From positions 2,790,001-2,854,000 of the forward strand of contig NZ_CP081153.1 in the NCBI RefSeq assembly GCF_025140835.1: 64,000 nt of DNA, written 5' to 3'. This stretch comes from Aliiroseovarius sp. M344 (GTDB taxonomy: Bacteria > Pseudomonadota > Alphaproteobacteria > Rhodobacterales > Rhodobacteraceae). The position numbers and the translations under genes were made by a program. Positions 53,337 to 62,235 of the stretch are shown here, piece by piece. The notes under the pieces are model-generated. The model worked only from the letters and a program-made list of their open reading frames with translations, did not search any database and was not told the origin of the DNA. Position 1 is the stretch's first letter, and each line of letters starts with the position of its first letter.

Positions 53337-54296
53337 ATGTCCTTCCGCATCCAACCTGCCGCCCCTGCCCGCCCTAACCGCTGCCAATTGTTTGGCCCGG
53401 CATCAAATACCAAACTGTTCGCGAAAATGGCGACCTCGGCCGCAGATGTGATCAACATTGACCTCGAAGACAGCGTCGCCCCCTCCGACAAGGACATGGC
53501 CCGCGCCAATGCGATCGAAGCGATCAACACGGTCGACTGGGGCACAAAGCATGTTTCGGTTCGGATCAACGGGCTGGACACCCCCTATTGGTATCGCGAT
53601 GTCGTCGACCTGATGGAACAAGCGGGCGAGCGACTGGATCAGATTATGATTCCGAAAGTCGGCTGTGCCGAAGACGTCTATGCTGTTGACGCACTTGTCA
53701 CCGCGATTGAACGTGCCAAAGGTCGCACCAAACCCGTGGCCTTTGAAGTGATCATCGAAAGCGCAGCGGGCATCGCCCATGTCGAAGCCATCGCTGCATC
53801 CTCACCGCGCCTGCAAGCCATGTCACTGGGCGCTGCCGATTTCGCAGCGTCGATGGGTATGCAAACCACAGGCATCGGCGGCACGCAGGAGAACTATTAC
53901 ATGCTGCGCGACGGCAAGAAACATTGGTCAGACCCGTGGCACTGGGCACAGGCCGCCATCGTCGCAGCCTGCCGCACCCATGGCGTTTTGCCGGTTGACG
54001 GGCCGTTCGGCGACTTCTCGGACGACGAGGGATATATCGCGCAGGCAAAACGATCTGCCACGCTGGGTATGGTTGGCAAATGGGCCATCCACCCCAAACA
54101 AATCGCACTGGCCAACGATGTTTTCACGCCGTCAGAAGAAGCTGTCACCGAAGCCCGCGAAATCCTCACCGCGATGGAGGAAGCCAAAGCCAATGGCGAG
54201 GGTGCGACCGTCTATAAGGGGCGTCTGGTCGACATCGCCTCGATCAAACAAGCCGAAGTGATCGTGGCGCAGGCAGAGTTGATCGCGAACAGCTGA
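53337..54296 (+). CDS. mcl1: L-malyl-CoA/beta-methylmalyl-CoA lyase
   Basis: HpcH/HpaI-family lyase of the ethylmalonyl-CoA pathway, splitting methylmalyl-CoA to glyoxylate and propionyl-CoA and acting on malyl-CoA. 319 residues: NRCQLFGPASNTKLFAKM, ADVINIDLEDSVAPSDKDMA (acidic catalytic aspartate), VSVRINGLDTPYWYRDVVD, IMIPKVGCAEDVYAV, AFEVIIESAAGIAHVEAIAA, and WAIHPKQIALANDVF near the end. The start follows GAAAGG. Fits acetate or C2 assimilation without a glyoxylate shunt. An operator-like palindrome lies upstream. Confidence 0.93.
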   Translation: MSFRIQPAAPARPNRCQLFGPASNTKLFAKMATSAADVINIDLEDSVAPSDKDMARANAIEAINTVDWGTKHVSVRINGLDTPYWYRDVVDLMEQAGERLDQIMIPKVGCAEDVYAVDALVTAIERAKGRTKPVAFEVIIESAAGIAHVEAIAASSPRLQAMSLGAADFAASMGMQTTGIGGTQENYYMLRDGKKHWSDPWHWAQAAIVAACRTHGVLPVDGPFGDFSDDEGYIAQAKRSATLGMVGKWAIHPKQIALANDVFTPSEEAVTEAREILTAMEEAKANGEGATVYKGRLVDIASIKQAEVIVAQAELIANS

Positions 54297-54313
54297 TCTT
54301 TGACCCATTCCGG

Positions 54314-54343
54314 GAAAGGCCCTGCCCAGCGCGGGGCCTTTTG
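54314..54343 (+). terminator. Terminator of malyl-CoA lyase
   Basis: AAAGGCCC pairs with GGGCCTTT over a short loop and is followed by TTGCG. It lies 19 nt past the stop. Confidence 0.75.
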
Positions 54344-54464
54344 CGTTGGTACACCCTGTCGCAGGGCATCCGGTCGCATTGGACAGGCCTGAATGTTGGC
54401 TAGATTGGTCGCGGGTCATGACGAGGCCCGTTTGGGGACGCATCCCAACTTGAAAGGTTCAACC

Positions 54465-54887
54465 ATGAAACCGCTTCTTTTCGCCACCGCCCTTAGCCTC
54501 AGCCTGACCGGCGCTGCTATGGCGCAAATGCAACCTTCGAACCCCGCCCAGACGGGTCTGTCGCGCCCGGTCATACAACTGACCGGCATATTGGCTAAAA
54601 ATATGGATGCATTGGAGTTGGACGCAGCGCAGCGCACCGCCGTTCAGGACTGGGTTTCAACCATGCCAGCCCAACGCAAGGCGCTGGAGTCCGAAACTGT
54701 GCAACTGCGTGCCGACTTGCGCGCTGCGATCGTGGAAGGTGCACCAATCGAGGCGCGTCAGGCAATTGCCGACAAGATCGGCGCCAACGAGATCAAGCTG
54801 GTCATGATGCGGTCCAACTGCACCGACCATTGGCGTCAGGTTCTTAGCGACGCACAGTTCGCCAAGTTGATCGAAATGGCGTCATGA
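54465..54887 (+). CDS. Periplasmic protein, Spy/CpxP-like helical type
   Basis: 140 residues: signal peptide MKPLLFATALSLSLTGAAMA followed by a fully helical mature part with LAKNMDALELDAAQRTAVQD, STMPAQRKALESETVQLRAD and EARQAIADKIGANEIKLVMM. The arrangement resembles heavy-metal sensor/chaperone proteins of the Spy type, but metal ligands are not clear. A single cysteine precedes TDHW. AAAGG lies 9 nt before the ATG. Function tentative. Confidence 0.7.
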   Translation: MKPLLFATALSLSLTGAAMAQMQPSNPAQTGLSRPVIQLTGILAKNMDALELDAAQRTAVQDWVSTMPAQRKALESETVQLRADLRAAIVEGAPIEARQAIADKIGANEIKLVMMRSNCTDHWRQVLSDAQFAKLIEMAS

Positions 54888-55099
54888 TCTGACGTGGCGG
54901 GTCAAAAGGCCCGCCACACTCACCTTCTTTCGTTTTTCAGCGTTAATTGCAGTTGACCCTCGGTTTGAGCGGACGATCCTACATCTGTTGCGCACTGCAT
55001 TATTCTCGCGGATTTCACCGACTGATAAAGCGAGCAGCAGTTGTATTGCCGCGCAGCAAGCGGCATATAGGCAAGAACATTGTGCAACTGGGCAGAGCC

Positions 55100-56065
55100 A
55101 TGACCAACTATCTTGAGTTTGAAAAACCGTTGGCTGAAATCGAAGGTAAGGCGGAAGAGCTTCGCGCCCTTGCCCGATCAAACGAAGAAATGGACGTCGA
55201 AGGCGAGGCCACTGGGCTGGACGCCAAGGCGAGCGCCCTGCTGAAAGAGCTCTATAAAGACCTGTCCCCCTGGCGAAAATGTCAGGTGGCCCGCCATCCC
55301 GATCGGCCGCATTGTAAAGATTACATCGAAGCGTTGTTCACGGAATACACACCGCTGGCAGGAGACCGGAATTTTGCCGATGACCACGCCGTGATGGGTG
55401 GGCTTGCACGCATTGGTGACATTCCTGTCGTCGTTATGGGCCAGGAAAAAGGCAACGATACGAAGTCGCGGATTGAACGCAATTTTGGCATGGCGCGCCC
55501 AGAAGGCTATCGCAAAGTGATCCGCTTGATGGATCTGGCAGACCGCTTTGGATTGCCGATCGTCATGTTGGTTGACACCCCCGGCGCCTATCCCGGCAAA
55601 GGTGCAGAAGAACGCGGTCAGTCTGAGGCTATCGCGAGGTCTACCGAACGCAGCCTGAATGTTAAATCTCCAGTGATCTCAGTCATCATCGGTGAAGGCG
55701 GATCGGGTGGTGCTGTCGCGCTGGCCACAGCCAACACAGTGATGATGCTGGAACACTCGATCTACTCGGTGATCAGCCCCGAGGGCTGCGCATCCATCCT
55801 GTGGAAGGATGCCGAAAAAATGCGCGAAGCCGCCGAAGCCCTGCGTCTGACCGCACAAGACCTGAAACAACTCGGCGTGATCGACCAGATCATTCCAGAG
55901 CCGCTGGGCGGTGCGCAGCGTGGCCGACAGGAAACCATTGCTGCCGTTGGGAAGGCCATCCAAGCAGAGCTGAAAGCCCTTAAGAAGCGCCAGAAAGATG
56001 ACGTCTTGATGAAAGAGCGTCGCGAAAAGTTCCTGAAGATGGGGTCGAAGGGCCTCGCAGCCTGA
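55100..56065 (+). CDS. accA: Acetyl-CoA carboxylase carboxyltransferase subunit alpha
   Basis: Partner of AccD in malonyl-CoA synthesis. N-terminal [20 protein letters not shown] is the usual start; [59 protein letters not shown] and [20 protein letters not shown] are all family motifs. 321 aa is normal. Upstream in-frame codons (from 54947) are rejected because the family starts here. It is followed by a separate CMD gene. Confidence 0.96.
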   Translation: MTNYLEFEKPLAEIEGKAEELRALARSNEEMDVEGEATGLDAKASALLKELYKDLSPWRKCQVARHPDRPHCKDYIEALFTEYTPLAGDRNFADDHAVMGGLARIGDIPVVVMGQEKGNDTKSRIERNFGMARPEGYRKVIRLMDLADRFGLPIVMLVDTPGAYPGKGAEERGQSEAIARSTERSLNVKSPVISVIIGEGGSGGAVALATANTVMMLEHSIYSVISPEGCASILWKDAEKMREAAEALRLTAQDLKQLGVIDQIIPEPLGGAQRGRQETIAAVGKAIQAELKALKKRQKDDVLMKERREKFLKMGSKGLAA

Positions 56066-56166
56066 CGCATTACTATTGCAGGTTCGCCAATCACGTCTTC
56101 GTTGACGGGGTTGGCTTGCCGCATTTTCCGAAAGAAAGTCACGGCTGACCCCAAAGGAGGACTCCC

Positions 56167-56505
56167 GTGGACTGGAACGCATTTCTTTCTGAAACCGAAG
56201 GCAACATCAACCGGCTCGCCAAAGACACGCCTGCAACGATGAAGGGTTTCGCCCAGATGGGAGCCGCCGCCAAGACCAACGGCGCCCTGAGCGAGAAGAC
56301 CAAAGAATTCATCGCCCTTGGCATCGCCATTTCAACACGGTGCGACGGCTGCATCGGCTTCCATGTCCGCTCTCTGGTACGCCTTGGCGCGACTCTGGAC
56401 GAGCTGAACGAAGCGCTGGCCATGGCGGCCTATATGGGTGGCGGTCCTTCCATTGCCTACAGCGCCAAGGCCCGCGAGGCGTTTGAGCAGTTTAGCGCAA
56501 GGTAG
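56167..56505 (+). CDS. Carboxymuconolactone decarboxylase-family protein
   Basis: 112-residue AhpD-like protein with the active CxxC motif in STRCDGCIGFHVRSLVRLGA and the helix TLDELNEALAMAAYMGGGP. Probably a peroxidase or redox protein, trimeric or hexameric. A GTG start with AAAGGAGG 6 nt upstream is clear. It stands alone between accA and the PPOX gene. The second AhpD-like protein in the window (18003) is from a different subgroup. Confidence 0.9.
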   Translation: MDWNAFLSETEGNINRLAKDTPATMKGFAQMGAAAKTNGALSEKTKEFIALGIAISTRCDGCIGFHVRSLVRLGATLDELNEALAMAAYMGGGPSIAYSAKAREAFEQFSAR

Positions 56506-56526
56506 GTATTCAGAACGCGCCGGCCT

Positions 56527-57132
56527 TCACCAAAGGGTCGACTGAGCACGCCCAAGCCATTCCTTGTCGTAACTCTCGCCGTCGAAAGCCCCGGACGTCA
56601 GGTCCTTCATCATTTCGCCGATCGTTGGCAGGCCAACACTGGCATCGCCCGCAGACCAAAGCCGCGAGCGCACGATGGCGCGCGCGCATTGCGGATAGAC
56701 TTCATCAATGCGGATCACAATGACCACGCGCGGTTGCTTGCCCGATTTCTCAAATCTCGCGCGCAAGGCGTCGTCTGCTGTCAGCCGGGCCTCTCCGTTG
56801 ACGCGCATCACATTGCCGGATCCCGGCACCATGAACATCAAAGAGACCCGAGGGTCGCGGACGATGTTACGCAGGCTGTCTGCCCGTTCATTGCCGCGCC
56901 AGTCCGGCATCGCAAGGGTCTGTGCGTCAAGCTCAGCCACAACGGGGCCGTCGTCACCGCGCGGGCTGCCATCGGTGCCTTCGGGGCCGACGGTTGTCAG
57001 GACGCAAAACCGTGAAGCCATAATCCATTCGCGATAGGTTGGCGTCAGGTGGTCAGTGACTTTCTTAAGCGACATCTCAACAGGCGTGCCATATAGGGCT
57101 TCCAGCTCTTCTGTCGTCTCAATGAACTCCAT
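56527..57132 (-). CDS. PPOX-type FMN-binding protein (DR2398-like)
   Basis: 201-residue pyridoxamine-phosphate-oxidase-like flavoprotein. Pattern: ASRFCVLTTVGPEGTDGSPR, TLAMPDWRGNERADSLRNIV and VSLMFMVPGSGNVMRVNGEA matches the DR2398 subgroup, which binds FMN or F420 and has unknown reductive activity. Last gene of a four-gene operon; its ATG shares one base with the plsC stop (TAATG). Confidence 0.87.
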   Translation of the reverse strand: MEFIETTEELEALYGTPVEMSLKKVTDHLTPTYREWIMASRFCVLTTVGPEGTDGSPRGDDGPVVAELDAQTLAMPDWRGNERADSLRNIVRDPRVSLMFMVPGSGNVMRVNGEARLTADDALRARFEKSGKQPRVVIVIRIDEVYPQCARAIVRSRLWSAGDASVGLPTIGEMMKDLTSGAFDGESYDKEWLGRAQSTLW

Positions 57133-57866
57133 TACTCCGAAATCTCCATTCCCGCTTCGCGCATCAAGGTATCAGATCCAATCTCCACCGCATCCTCGAC
57201 ACGTTCCATGAAGGCGTCCGTCGAAAGACCAGGTTTGATCGGATCATGAAACTCAACCACCGCCAATCCGGGATAACGCATGATCCCGTGGCGTTTCCAA
57301 AACACGCCCACATTTGTCGAGGCCGGGACCACCGCCTGCCCGGTTTCTTTGTACAGCACACCAATTCCAACCTTATATGGCTTCTTGGCCCCAGCAGCGA
57401 CACGTGTGCCTTGCGGAAAAATCACAAGCTGCCCCGGCTTGTTTTGCCCATCTCTCACGGCGGCAACCATCTGTTTGATAGCCGCGCCTTTCTTGCCGCG
57501 ATTAACCGGCACCGAGTTGGTATAGACGGCGTATATGTTGATAATGGGCGCCCATTTAAGCTGGCTTTTATAGATGAACTTCAAGCGCGGCAGCACAGAG
57601 GCCAGCAGCAAAATATCGAAAAAAGACTGGTGTTTTGCGGCGATCAACACCTCGCCCGTTGGAACTTCGCCGCGGATTTCACTTTTAAGCCCGATCATCC
57701 ACGACGCTGTCCAGCGAACCCAATTACAATAGAAATGGATCACCTTGAACGCGTTATCACGTTTGATCCACACAAGCGGCACCCCCACGAAACCAACAAT
57801 CGGTAACATGACGTACATCTGGATGATGAACAGAAGTGACCGCAGCCATTGAATTGCGTTACGCAT
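57132..57866 (-). CDS. plsC: 1-acylglycerol-3-phosphate acyltransferase
   Basis: Membrane-associated enzyme of phospholipid synthesis transferring an acyl chain to lysophosphatidate. One N-terminal helix (SLLFIIQMYVMLPIVGFVG), then the HX4D motif in AAKHQSFFDILLLAS, substrate motif RLKFIYKSQLKWAP, and FPQGTR (the EGTR-like block). 244 aa is normal. The ATG shares a base with the ftsX stop (TGATG) and AGGAG lies upstream. Coupling to ftsX links lipid synthesis with division genes. Confidence 0.93.
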   Translation of the reverse strand: MRNAIQWLRSLLFIIQMYVMLPIVGFVGVPLVWIKRDNAFKVIHFYCNWVRWTASWMIGLKSEIRGEVPTGEVLIAAKHQSFFDILLLASVLPRLKFIYKSQLKWAPIINIYAVYTNSVPVNRGKKGAAIKQMVAAVRDGQNKPGQLVIFPQGTRVAAGAKKPYKVGIGVLYKETGQAVVPASTNVGVFWKRHGIMRYPGLAVVEFHDPIKPGLSTDAFMERVEDAVEIGSDTLMREAGMEISE

Positions 57867-58771
57867 CAGCGTTTCTCCTGCAATACGGTCTGAGCCGTCT
57901 GGCGTGTCGCGACATAGGCTACAAGCGCTGCGAATGGTGGGATCACGAAAGGCCACAGCCATTGCCACCCGACGAACCCCAGACCGGTCAGGAAATTTCC
58001 CTGATCGCCAGTCGAAGGCAAGAGCAAGATCGCAAAAGCGCCCAGAACCGTACCGACAAGGGCACCGGCCAAAGCACGCAAGGTAAATCGGCGCACAAAA
58101 GCGTGGGCGATATACCGGTCCTGCGCACCGACAAGACGAAGCACCCGGATAACTTGTTCATTCGCCGACAGAGCGGCAGACGCGGCGAGCGTTATCACAA
58201 CACCAGCAAGCGCAGTGATCAGCACGATGGCAACAAGGCCCAGCGTACGCAGCCGGTTGGCCGCACGCACCAGCGGCTCGCGCCAACGGGCATGGTTGTC
58301 CAATATTGCGCCCGGTGCTTCACCGGCCAATCGGGCGCGCAGGCCATCGGCGTCGTAGCCGTCAGCATCCTCGATCACCTCGACCAGTTTCGGGATTGGC
58401 AATTGATCAAGCGGCAAGTCTGGTCCGAACCAAGGTTCGAGCAAGGCGCGCTGCTCATCATCGCTGAGCGGGCGGGCTTCTTTTACGCCGGGGGTCGTCG
58501 CCAACACCTCCATCACGGCAAGAACCTGCGCGTCCATCTGATCCAACGGAGCAGAAATGCGGATGGTCGAACTTTTGGCGAGCGCTTCACCCCAACGATC
58601 CGCCAATCGGCCCGTCGCCAAAGACAGCGCCAAGGCAAACACTGCTAAGAAAGCCATCGACGCCGCCGCAAACACCGTCAGTCGGGCTGTATAACCTGTT
58701 GGCGGTACGACACGGTCCGCCTGCGCGTCCCCTGCTACGAAATGCATCAAAGTGCTCAGCCGCGCGTTCAT
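57866..58771 (-). CDS. ftsX: Cell division protein FtsX
   Basis: Membrane partner of FtsE; the pair regulates periplasmic cell-wall hydrolases during division. Four transmembrane helices: TVFAAASMAFLAVFALALSL near residue 35, LVAIVLITALAGVVITLAAS near 180, another near 235, and PFVIPPFAALVAYVA near 285, with a large extracytoplasmic loop between the first two. Length 301 aa is normal. Its start overlaps the ftsE stop by 4 nt. Confidence 0.92.
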   Translation of the reverse strand: MNARLSTLMHFVAGDAQADRVVPPTGYTARLTVFAAASMAFLAVFALALSLATGRLADRWGEALAKSSTIRISAPLDQMDAQVLAVMEVLATTPGVKEARPLSDDEQRALLEPWFGPDLPLDQLPIPKLVEVIEDADGYDADGLRARLAGEAPGAILDNHARWREPLVRAANRLRTLGLVAIVLITALAGVVITLAASAALSANEQVIRVLRLVGAQDRYIAHAFVRRFTLRALAGALVGTVLGAFAILLLPSTGDQGNFLTGLGFVGWQWLWPFVIPPFAALVAYVATRQTAQTVLQEKR

Positions 58772-59442
58772 AAATCAACCCCCGCCTGAGTGACGTGTTT
58801 GTTCGAGATACGTAAAACGCGCGTCTGAACCTGTGCCTTTGTCGATCGGATCAGGTTCATGTCATGGGTTGCGATCAACACGGTCTTTCCCATGCGGTTC
58901 AGTTCGATCAACAACTTGAGCAGGCGTAGCGACATCTCCCAATCAATGTTGCCTGTCGGTTCGTCTGCCAAAATAACATCCGGCGACATTACGACAGCAC
59001 GGGCCAAGGCGGCTCTTTGCCGTTCGCCCCCGGACAATTCCGGCGGCTTGGCTGAGCGCTGCTGCGACAGGCCCACCCAAGCCAGCAGATCCTCAAGCTC
59101 CGATTGATCCGCCAGACTGCGCCCAGATACCGTCAAAGGCAGAGATACATTCTCGGCAACACTTAAGTGATCCAAAAATTGACAATCCTGATGCACAACA
59201 CCAATTCGCCTGCGTGCGTTCGCGACATCGTCGCGCGACATCTGCTTTGCGTCTTGATCGAACAGGGCAACCCGCCCCTGCGTTGCTAGCAGTTCGCCGT
59301 AGCACAATTTGATGAGTGTCGTTTTCCCCGCGCCCGAAGGCCCGGTCAAAAAGTGAAACGAACCCGGTGCAAGTTTCATGGAAATATCGGATAGAAGAGT
59401 GCTGTCCCCATATCCGTAGGACACTTGTTCCAGCTCGATCAC
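58768..59442 (-). CDS. ftsE: Cell division ATP-binding protein FtsE
   Basis: ABC ATPase of the FtsEX complex. Walker A FLTGPSGAGKTTLIKLCYGE, signature PPELSGGERQRAALARAVV, Walker B DVILADEPTGNIDWEM and the switch histidine region LIATHDMNLI are all present. 224 aa is normal. First gene of ftsE-ftsX-plsC-PPOX, divergent from a zinc-ribbon membrane protein gene. Confidence 0.96.
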   Translation of the reverse strand: MIELEQVSYGYGDSTLLSDISMKLAPGSFHFLTGPSGAGKTTLIKLCYGELLATQGRVALFDQDAKQMSRDDVANARRRIGVVHQDCQFLDHLSVAENVSLPLTVSGRSLADQSELEDLLAWVGLSQQRSAKPPELSGGERQRAALARAVVMSPDVILADEPTGNIDWEMSLRLLKLLIELNRMGKTVLIATHDMNLIRSTKAQVQTRVLRISNKHVTQAGVDL

Positions 59443-59600
59443 TCGCGGTCCTCGCTATTGCTTGGCGACAGTTTTGCCTCAGCTAAGCATTTGTTTCAAT
59501 GCAGAGCTTGCAATGGTTTGATTTTCGCAGAGAAACTGCCATATTAAAACTGAAATGGCAGGGAAAACCCCCGCTGAACGGCGGGGGTCGAGGAAAGAAT

Positions 59601-60446
59601 ATGCGTCTGGTTTGTCCTAGTTGCGGCGCGCAGTATGAAGTAGATGACCGCGTGATGCCCGAAAGCGGGCGTGATGTTCAGTGTTCCAATTGTGGACACG
59701 CTTGGTTCCAATTGGCCCCAAGCGCGGAGGCCCGCGTCAAGGCCGAAGAAGAAGCTGCGCCATCCCCCTTCGACAATATCGACGAGATGGACGAAGAGGC
59801 GACAGAAGTCTTTGATGAGGCCGTTGAAGCCGAGACTTCGGAACCTGACCTGTCCGACGACGACCAGACTGAAGACAGTGGCGATGACGCGCCCTCTACG
59901 CCAGCCCGGCAATTGGATGATGACGTCCGCAGTATTCTGCAAGAGGAAGCTGCGAAGGAACTCAAAGCACGCGACGACGAACGCGAAAGCCTTGAAACGC
60001 AAACTGATCTGGGTCTGGACGAAGCTCCAGGTACTGGGTCAGACAGCACCAAACGCACCCTTGCTGACGTCGAACCCACTGATCAAGACGAACAACCGCT
60101 TGCGTCCGACGACCTTAAGCGCAGCGATGTCCTGCCCGATATTGAAGAGATCAATTCGACGCTCGACGCGCCTGCGGGCGAGGCTGGCAGCACCGCTGTC
60201 GACGCTGTAGACGGAGAAGAGTTTAGCCCGAACAGTTTCCGCCGCGGCTATATCTTGGTCATCGTTTTGGCGTGCATTCTGGCCATTCTCTATATTTACG
60301 CTCCTGCAATTGGTGAACGTATCCCTGCAATCCAGCCTATCTTGGATCAATATGTCGAGGTCGCGGACCGGGTCCGTGTTGGTCTGGAAAGAATGATGCG
60401 GTCTGCAATCGGCAAGATGCAGGGTTTGATCGATAAGCCGGAATAA
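59601..60446 (+). CDS. MJ0042-type zinc-ribbon membrane protein
   Basis: 281 residues: N-terminal zinc ribbon with LVCPSCGAQYEVDD and VQCSNCGHAWFQL (two CxxC pairs), a long acidic low-complexity stretch from about residue 45 to 200 rich in Asp and Glu (DDDQTEDSGDDAPSTPA), then one helix ILVIVLACILAILYIYAPAI and a short tail. GAGGA precedes the ATG. The family is widespread in alphaproteobacteria, function unknown. It is divergent from ftsE with 158 nt between starts. Confidence 0.88.
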   Translation: MRLVCPSCGAQYEVDDRVMPESGRDVQCSNCGHAWFQLAPSAEARVKAEEEAAPSPFDNIDEMDEEATEVFDEAVEAETSEPDLSDDDQTEDSGDDAPSTPARQLDDDVRSILQEEAAKELKARDDERESLETQTDLGLDEAPGTGSDSTKRTLADVEPTDQDEQPLASDDLKRSDVLPDIEEINSTLDAPAGEAGSTAVDAVDGEEFSPNSFRRGYILVIVLACILAILYIYAPAIGERIPAIQPILDQYVEVADRVRVGLERMMRSAIGKMQGLIDKPE

Positions 60447-60480
60447 GGCTGACCAGTCAACATCCAGATATCACGCAGTG

Positions 60481-61341
60481 TCAGTTGCTGCGAAAAATAC
60501 GCGATTCACCAATCATCTCTTCCAGGGCCGCGATGCGATCGGCGCTGTCACTGCGGCTTTGGATATCGGCCACAAGGGTTTCGATCAGGAAGTTGATCGC
60601 CAGTGTCGAATCCCAGCTTGATGGCACCTCGACCAGACTGCGGAAACAGAATTTGGCATGGCGTTCGATTGGCGACCCCCACTGATCGGTAAACAGCACG
60701 ATGTTCGCACCCTGATCGACGACCAGTTTGGCCAAACGCTCCAATTCTTTCTCATATCGCCGAATGTCGAAAACGATGAGAGTAGAGTTTTCATCCATAT
60801 CCAAAAGCGATTGAGGCCAGACGCTGGGCGAGAAATCCAACAGCGTCACACCGGGTCGAATGATCTGAAGGTGATTGAAAAAGTAATGCGCGTTTGATCG
60901 CGTGATCCGCCCGCCCAGCAAGTACAGTCGCCGATTGGGATCTGACAGAAGCGCGGCCGCTCTGTCAAATTCGTCAAGATCGAGACGCTCAAGGCTGCGG
61001 TTAATATTACGCGACACGGCCTCGGCGAAGCGGCTGATGATGTGGTCTTTCCCGCCAGACACCCCCGCGGTTTCAAGCTTTGCCAGCGGTTCTTTCATCT
61101 GGGCGGCAATCTCGTCCCGGATGGCGTCTTGCAAGTCTGGAAAGCCCTGATACCCCAATTTGCGCGCAAGGCGAATAACTGTGGGCGTTGAAACCTCGGC
61201 GCTTTCCGCCAGCTTGGTGATCGACTGCAGCCCTGCGACCAACGAATCGTCCAACAGCGTGGCTGTCAGTCGCCGTTCAGCAGCTGTCAGCTCGTCCTGC
61301 TTTGCCCGGATTTGGTCTTTGACGAGAGGTTTCTTTGCCAT
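60481..61341 (-). CDS. MurR/RpiR-family transcriptional regulator
   Basis: 286 residues. N-terminal HTH_6 domain, KDQIRAKQDELTAAERRLTA with AESAEVSTPTVIRLARKLGY, and a C-terminal SIS sugar-phosphate-isomerase domain, FDIRRYEKELERLAKLVVDQ with IVLFTDQWGSPIERHAKF. It is divergent from the amidohydrolase-TRAP operon, and two RpiR-type palindromes sit between the starts, so it very likely controls that operon and itself. Effector unknown. Confidence 0.93.
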   Translation of the reverse strand: MAKKPLVKDQIRAKQDELTAAERRLTATLLDDSLVAGLQSITKLAESAEVSTPTVIRLARKLGYQGFPDLQDAIRDEIAAQMKEPLAKLETAGVSGGKDHIISRFAEAVSRNINRSLERLDLDEFDRAAALLSDPNRRLYLLGGRITRSNAHYFFNHLQIIRPGVTLLDFSPSVWPQSLLDMDENSTLIVFDIRRYEKELERLAKLVVDQGANIVLFTDQWGSPIERHAKFCFRSLVEVPSSWDSTLAINFLIETLVADIQSRSDSADRIAALEEMIGESRIFRSN

Positions 61342-61372
61342 TTGTCACCATTTCAATCAACAATAGCCGCAG

Positions 61373-61388
61373 TGTAGCGATCGCTACA
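61373..61388. promoter_or_regulatory. RpiR-type operator 1
   Basis: TGTAGCGATCGCTACA is a perfect 16-bp palindrome 32 nt before the regulator start and upstream of the TTGACA box (61398-61403) of the amidohydrolase promoter. The TGTA-N8-TACA frame is what HexR/RpiR-like regulators recognise. Confidence 0.65.
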
Positions 61389-61416
61389 GAATACATCTTG
61401 ACACATGCGATCTCGT

Positions 61417-61432
61417 TGTAGTGATAATTACA
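61417..61432. promoter_or_regulatory. RpiR-type operator 2 over the promoter -10
   Basis: TGTAGTGATAATTACA shares 12 of 16 positions with operator 1, including both TGTA and TACA ends. Centres are 44 bp apart, close to four helical turns. It overlaps the GATAAT -10 of the TTGACA promoter, so binding there would block the amidohydrolase-TRAP operon. Confidence 0.6.
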
Positions 61433-61458
61433 CATCACGAAACGGGGGTGCAAGAAAT

Positions 61459-62235
61459 ATGCTCGGGAAAGCTTGGCCAGCGGCTGCGCTGATAGGGGCT
61501 GCGGGAACAGCTCCCGTTGTGCTTGTCTGCGAGCACGCATCCCATTTCATCCCGCCTGAGTATGATGGTCTTGGGTTGGCAGACGATGCGCAGCACTCTC
61601 ATGCTGCTTGGGACATCGGGGCCCTGGATGTCGCCAAGTGCTTAAGTGCTCTGCTTGATGCACCCCTTGTCGCAGGTCAGGTTTCGCGGCTGGTCTACGA
61701 TTGCAATCGCCCGTTGGAGGCCCCCGATTGCGTCCCTGCCCGCAGCGAGATTTTCGAAATACCCGGAAACGCTGGGCTTGACGATGCCGGAAAACAGCAT
61801 CGTTTCGACACAGTCCATGTCCCATTTCATGCCGCTGTCGATCAGGTCATTGACCGGCAGATCGAACGGTCCAGCGCCCCGGTTCTGCTGGTCACGGTTC
61901 ACAGCTTCACGCCCATTTATCACGGTCAACGCCGCACGTTGGACATTGGGTATTTGCATGACAACAGCAGCAATGCCGCCAAAGCCGCTGTCAAAATCGA
62001 GCACGGCCAAGGTATCTATCGCGCGGCAATCAACGAACCCTATGCCGCCCGAGACGGCGTGACCTATTCGCTGGCCAAACACGCCGAAGCGCGCGGTTTG
62101 GAAAACGTCATGATCGAAATTCGCAATGACCTGATTGACACCCCCGCAACTGCAGAAAAAATGGCGCAGCATATCGCCGCCACGCTTGGGCAGGTCATCG
62201 CACAGATCACCACAATGGAAACCGCCGAAATATGA
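61459..62235 (+). CDS. N-formylglutamate amidohydrolase family protein (second copy)
   Basis: 258 residues of the FGase family: VVLVCEHASHFIPPEYDGLG, SRLVYDCNRPLEAPDCVP, LLVTVHSFTPIYHGQRRTLD and ENVMIEIRNDLIDTPATAEK. Clearly related to the copy at 47393 but diverged. I use the ATG giving MLGKAWPAAAL; the frame extends 18 codons upstream but through the operator. The stop overlaps the TRAP small-permease start (ATGA), so it is co-translated with a transporter, suggesting that the imported compound is an N-acyl or formyl amino acid or similar amide. Confidence 0.87.
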   Translation: MLGKAWPAAALIGAAGTAPVVLVCEHASHFIPPEYDGLGLADDAQHSHAAWDIGALDVAKCLSALLDAPLVAGQVSRLVYDCNRPLEAPDCVPARSEIFEIPGNAGLDDAGKQHRFDTVHVPFHAAVDQVIDRQIERSSAPVLLVTVHSFTPIYHGQRRTLDIGYLHDNSSNAAKAAVKIEHGQGIYRAAINEPYAARDGVTYSLAKHAEARGLENVMIEIRNDLIDTPATAEKMAQHIAATLGQVIAQITTMETAEI

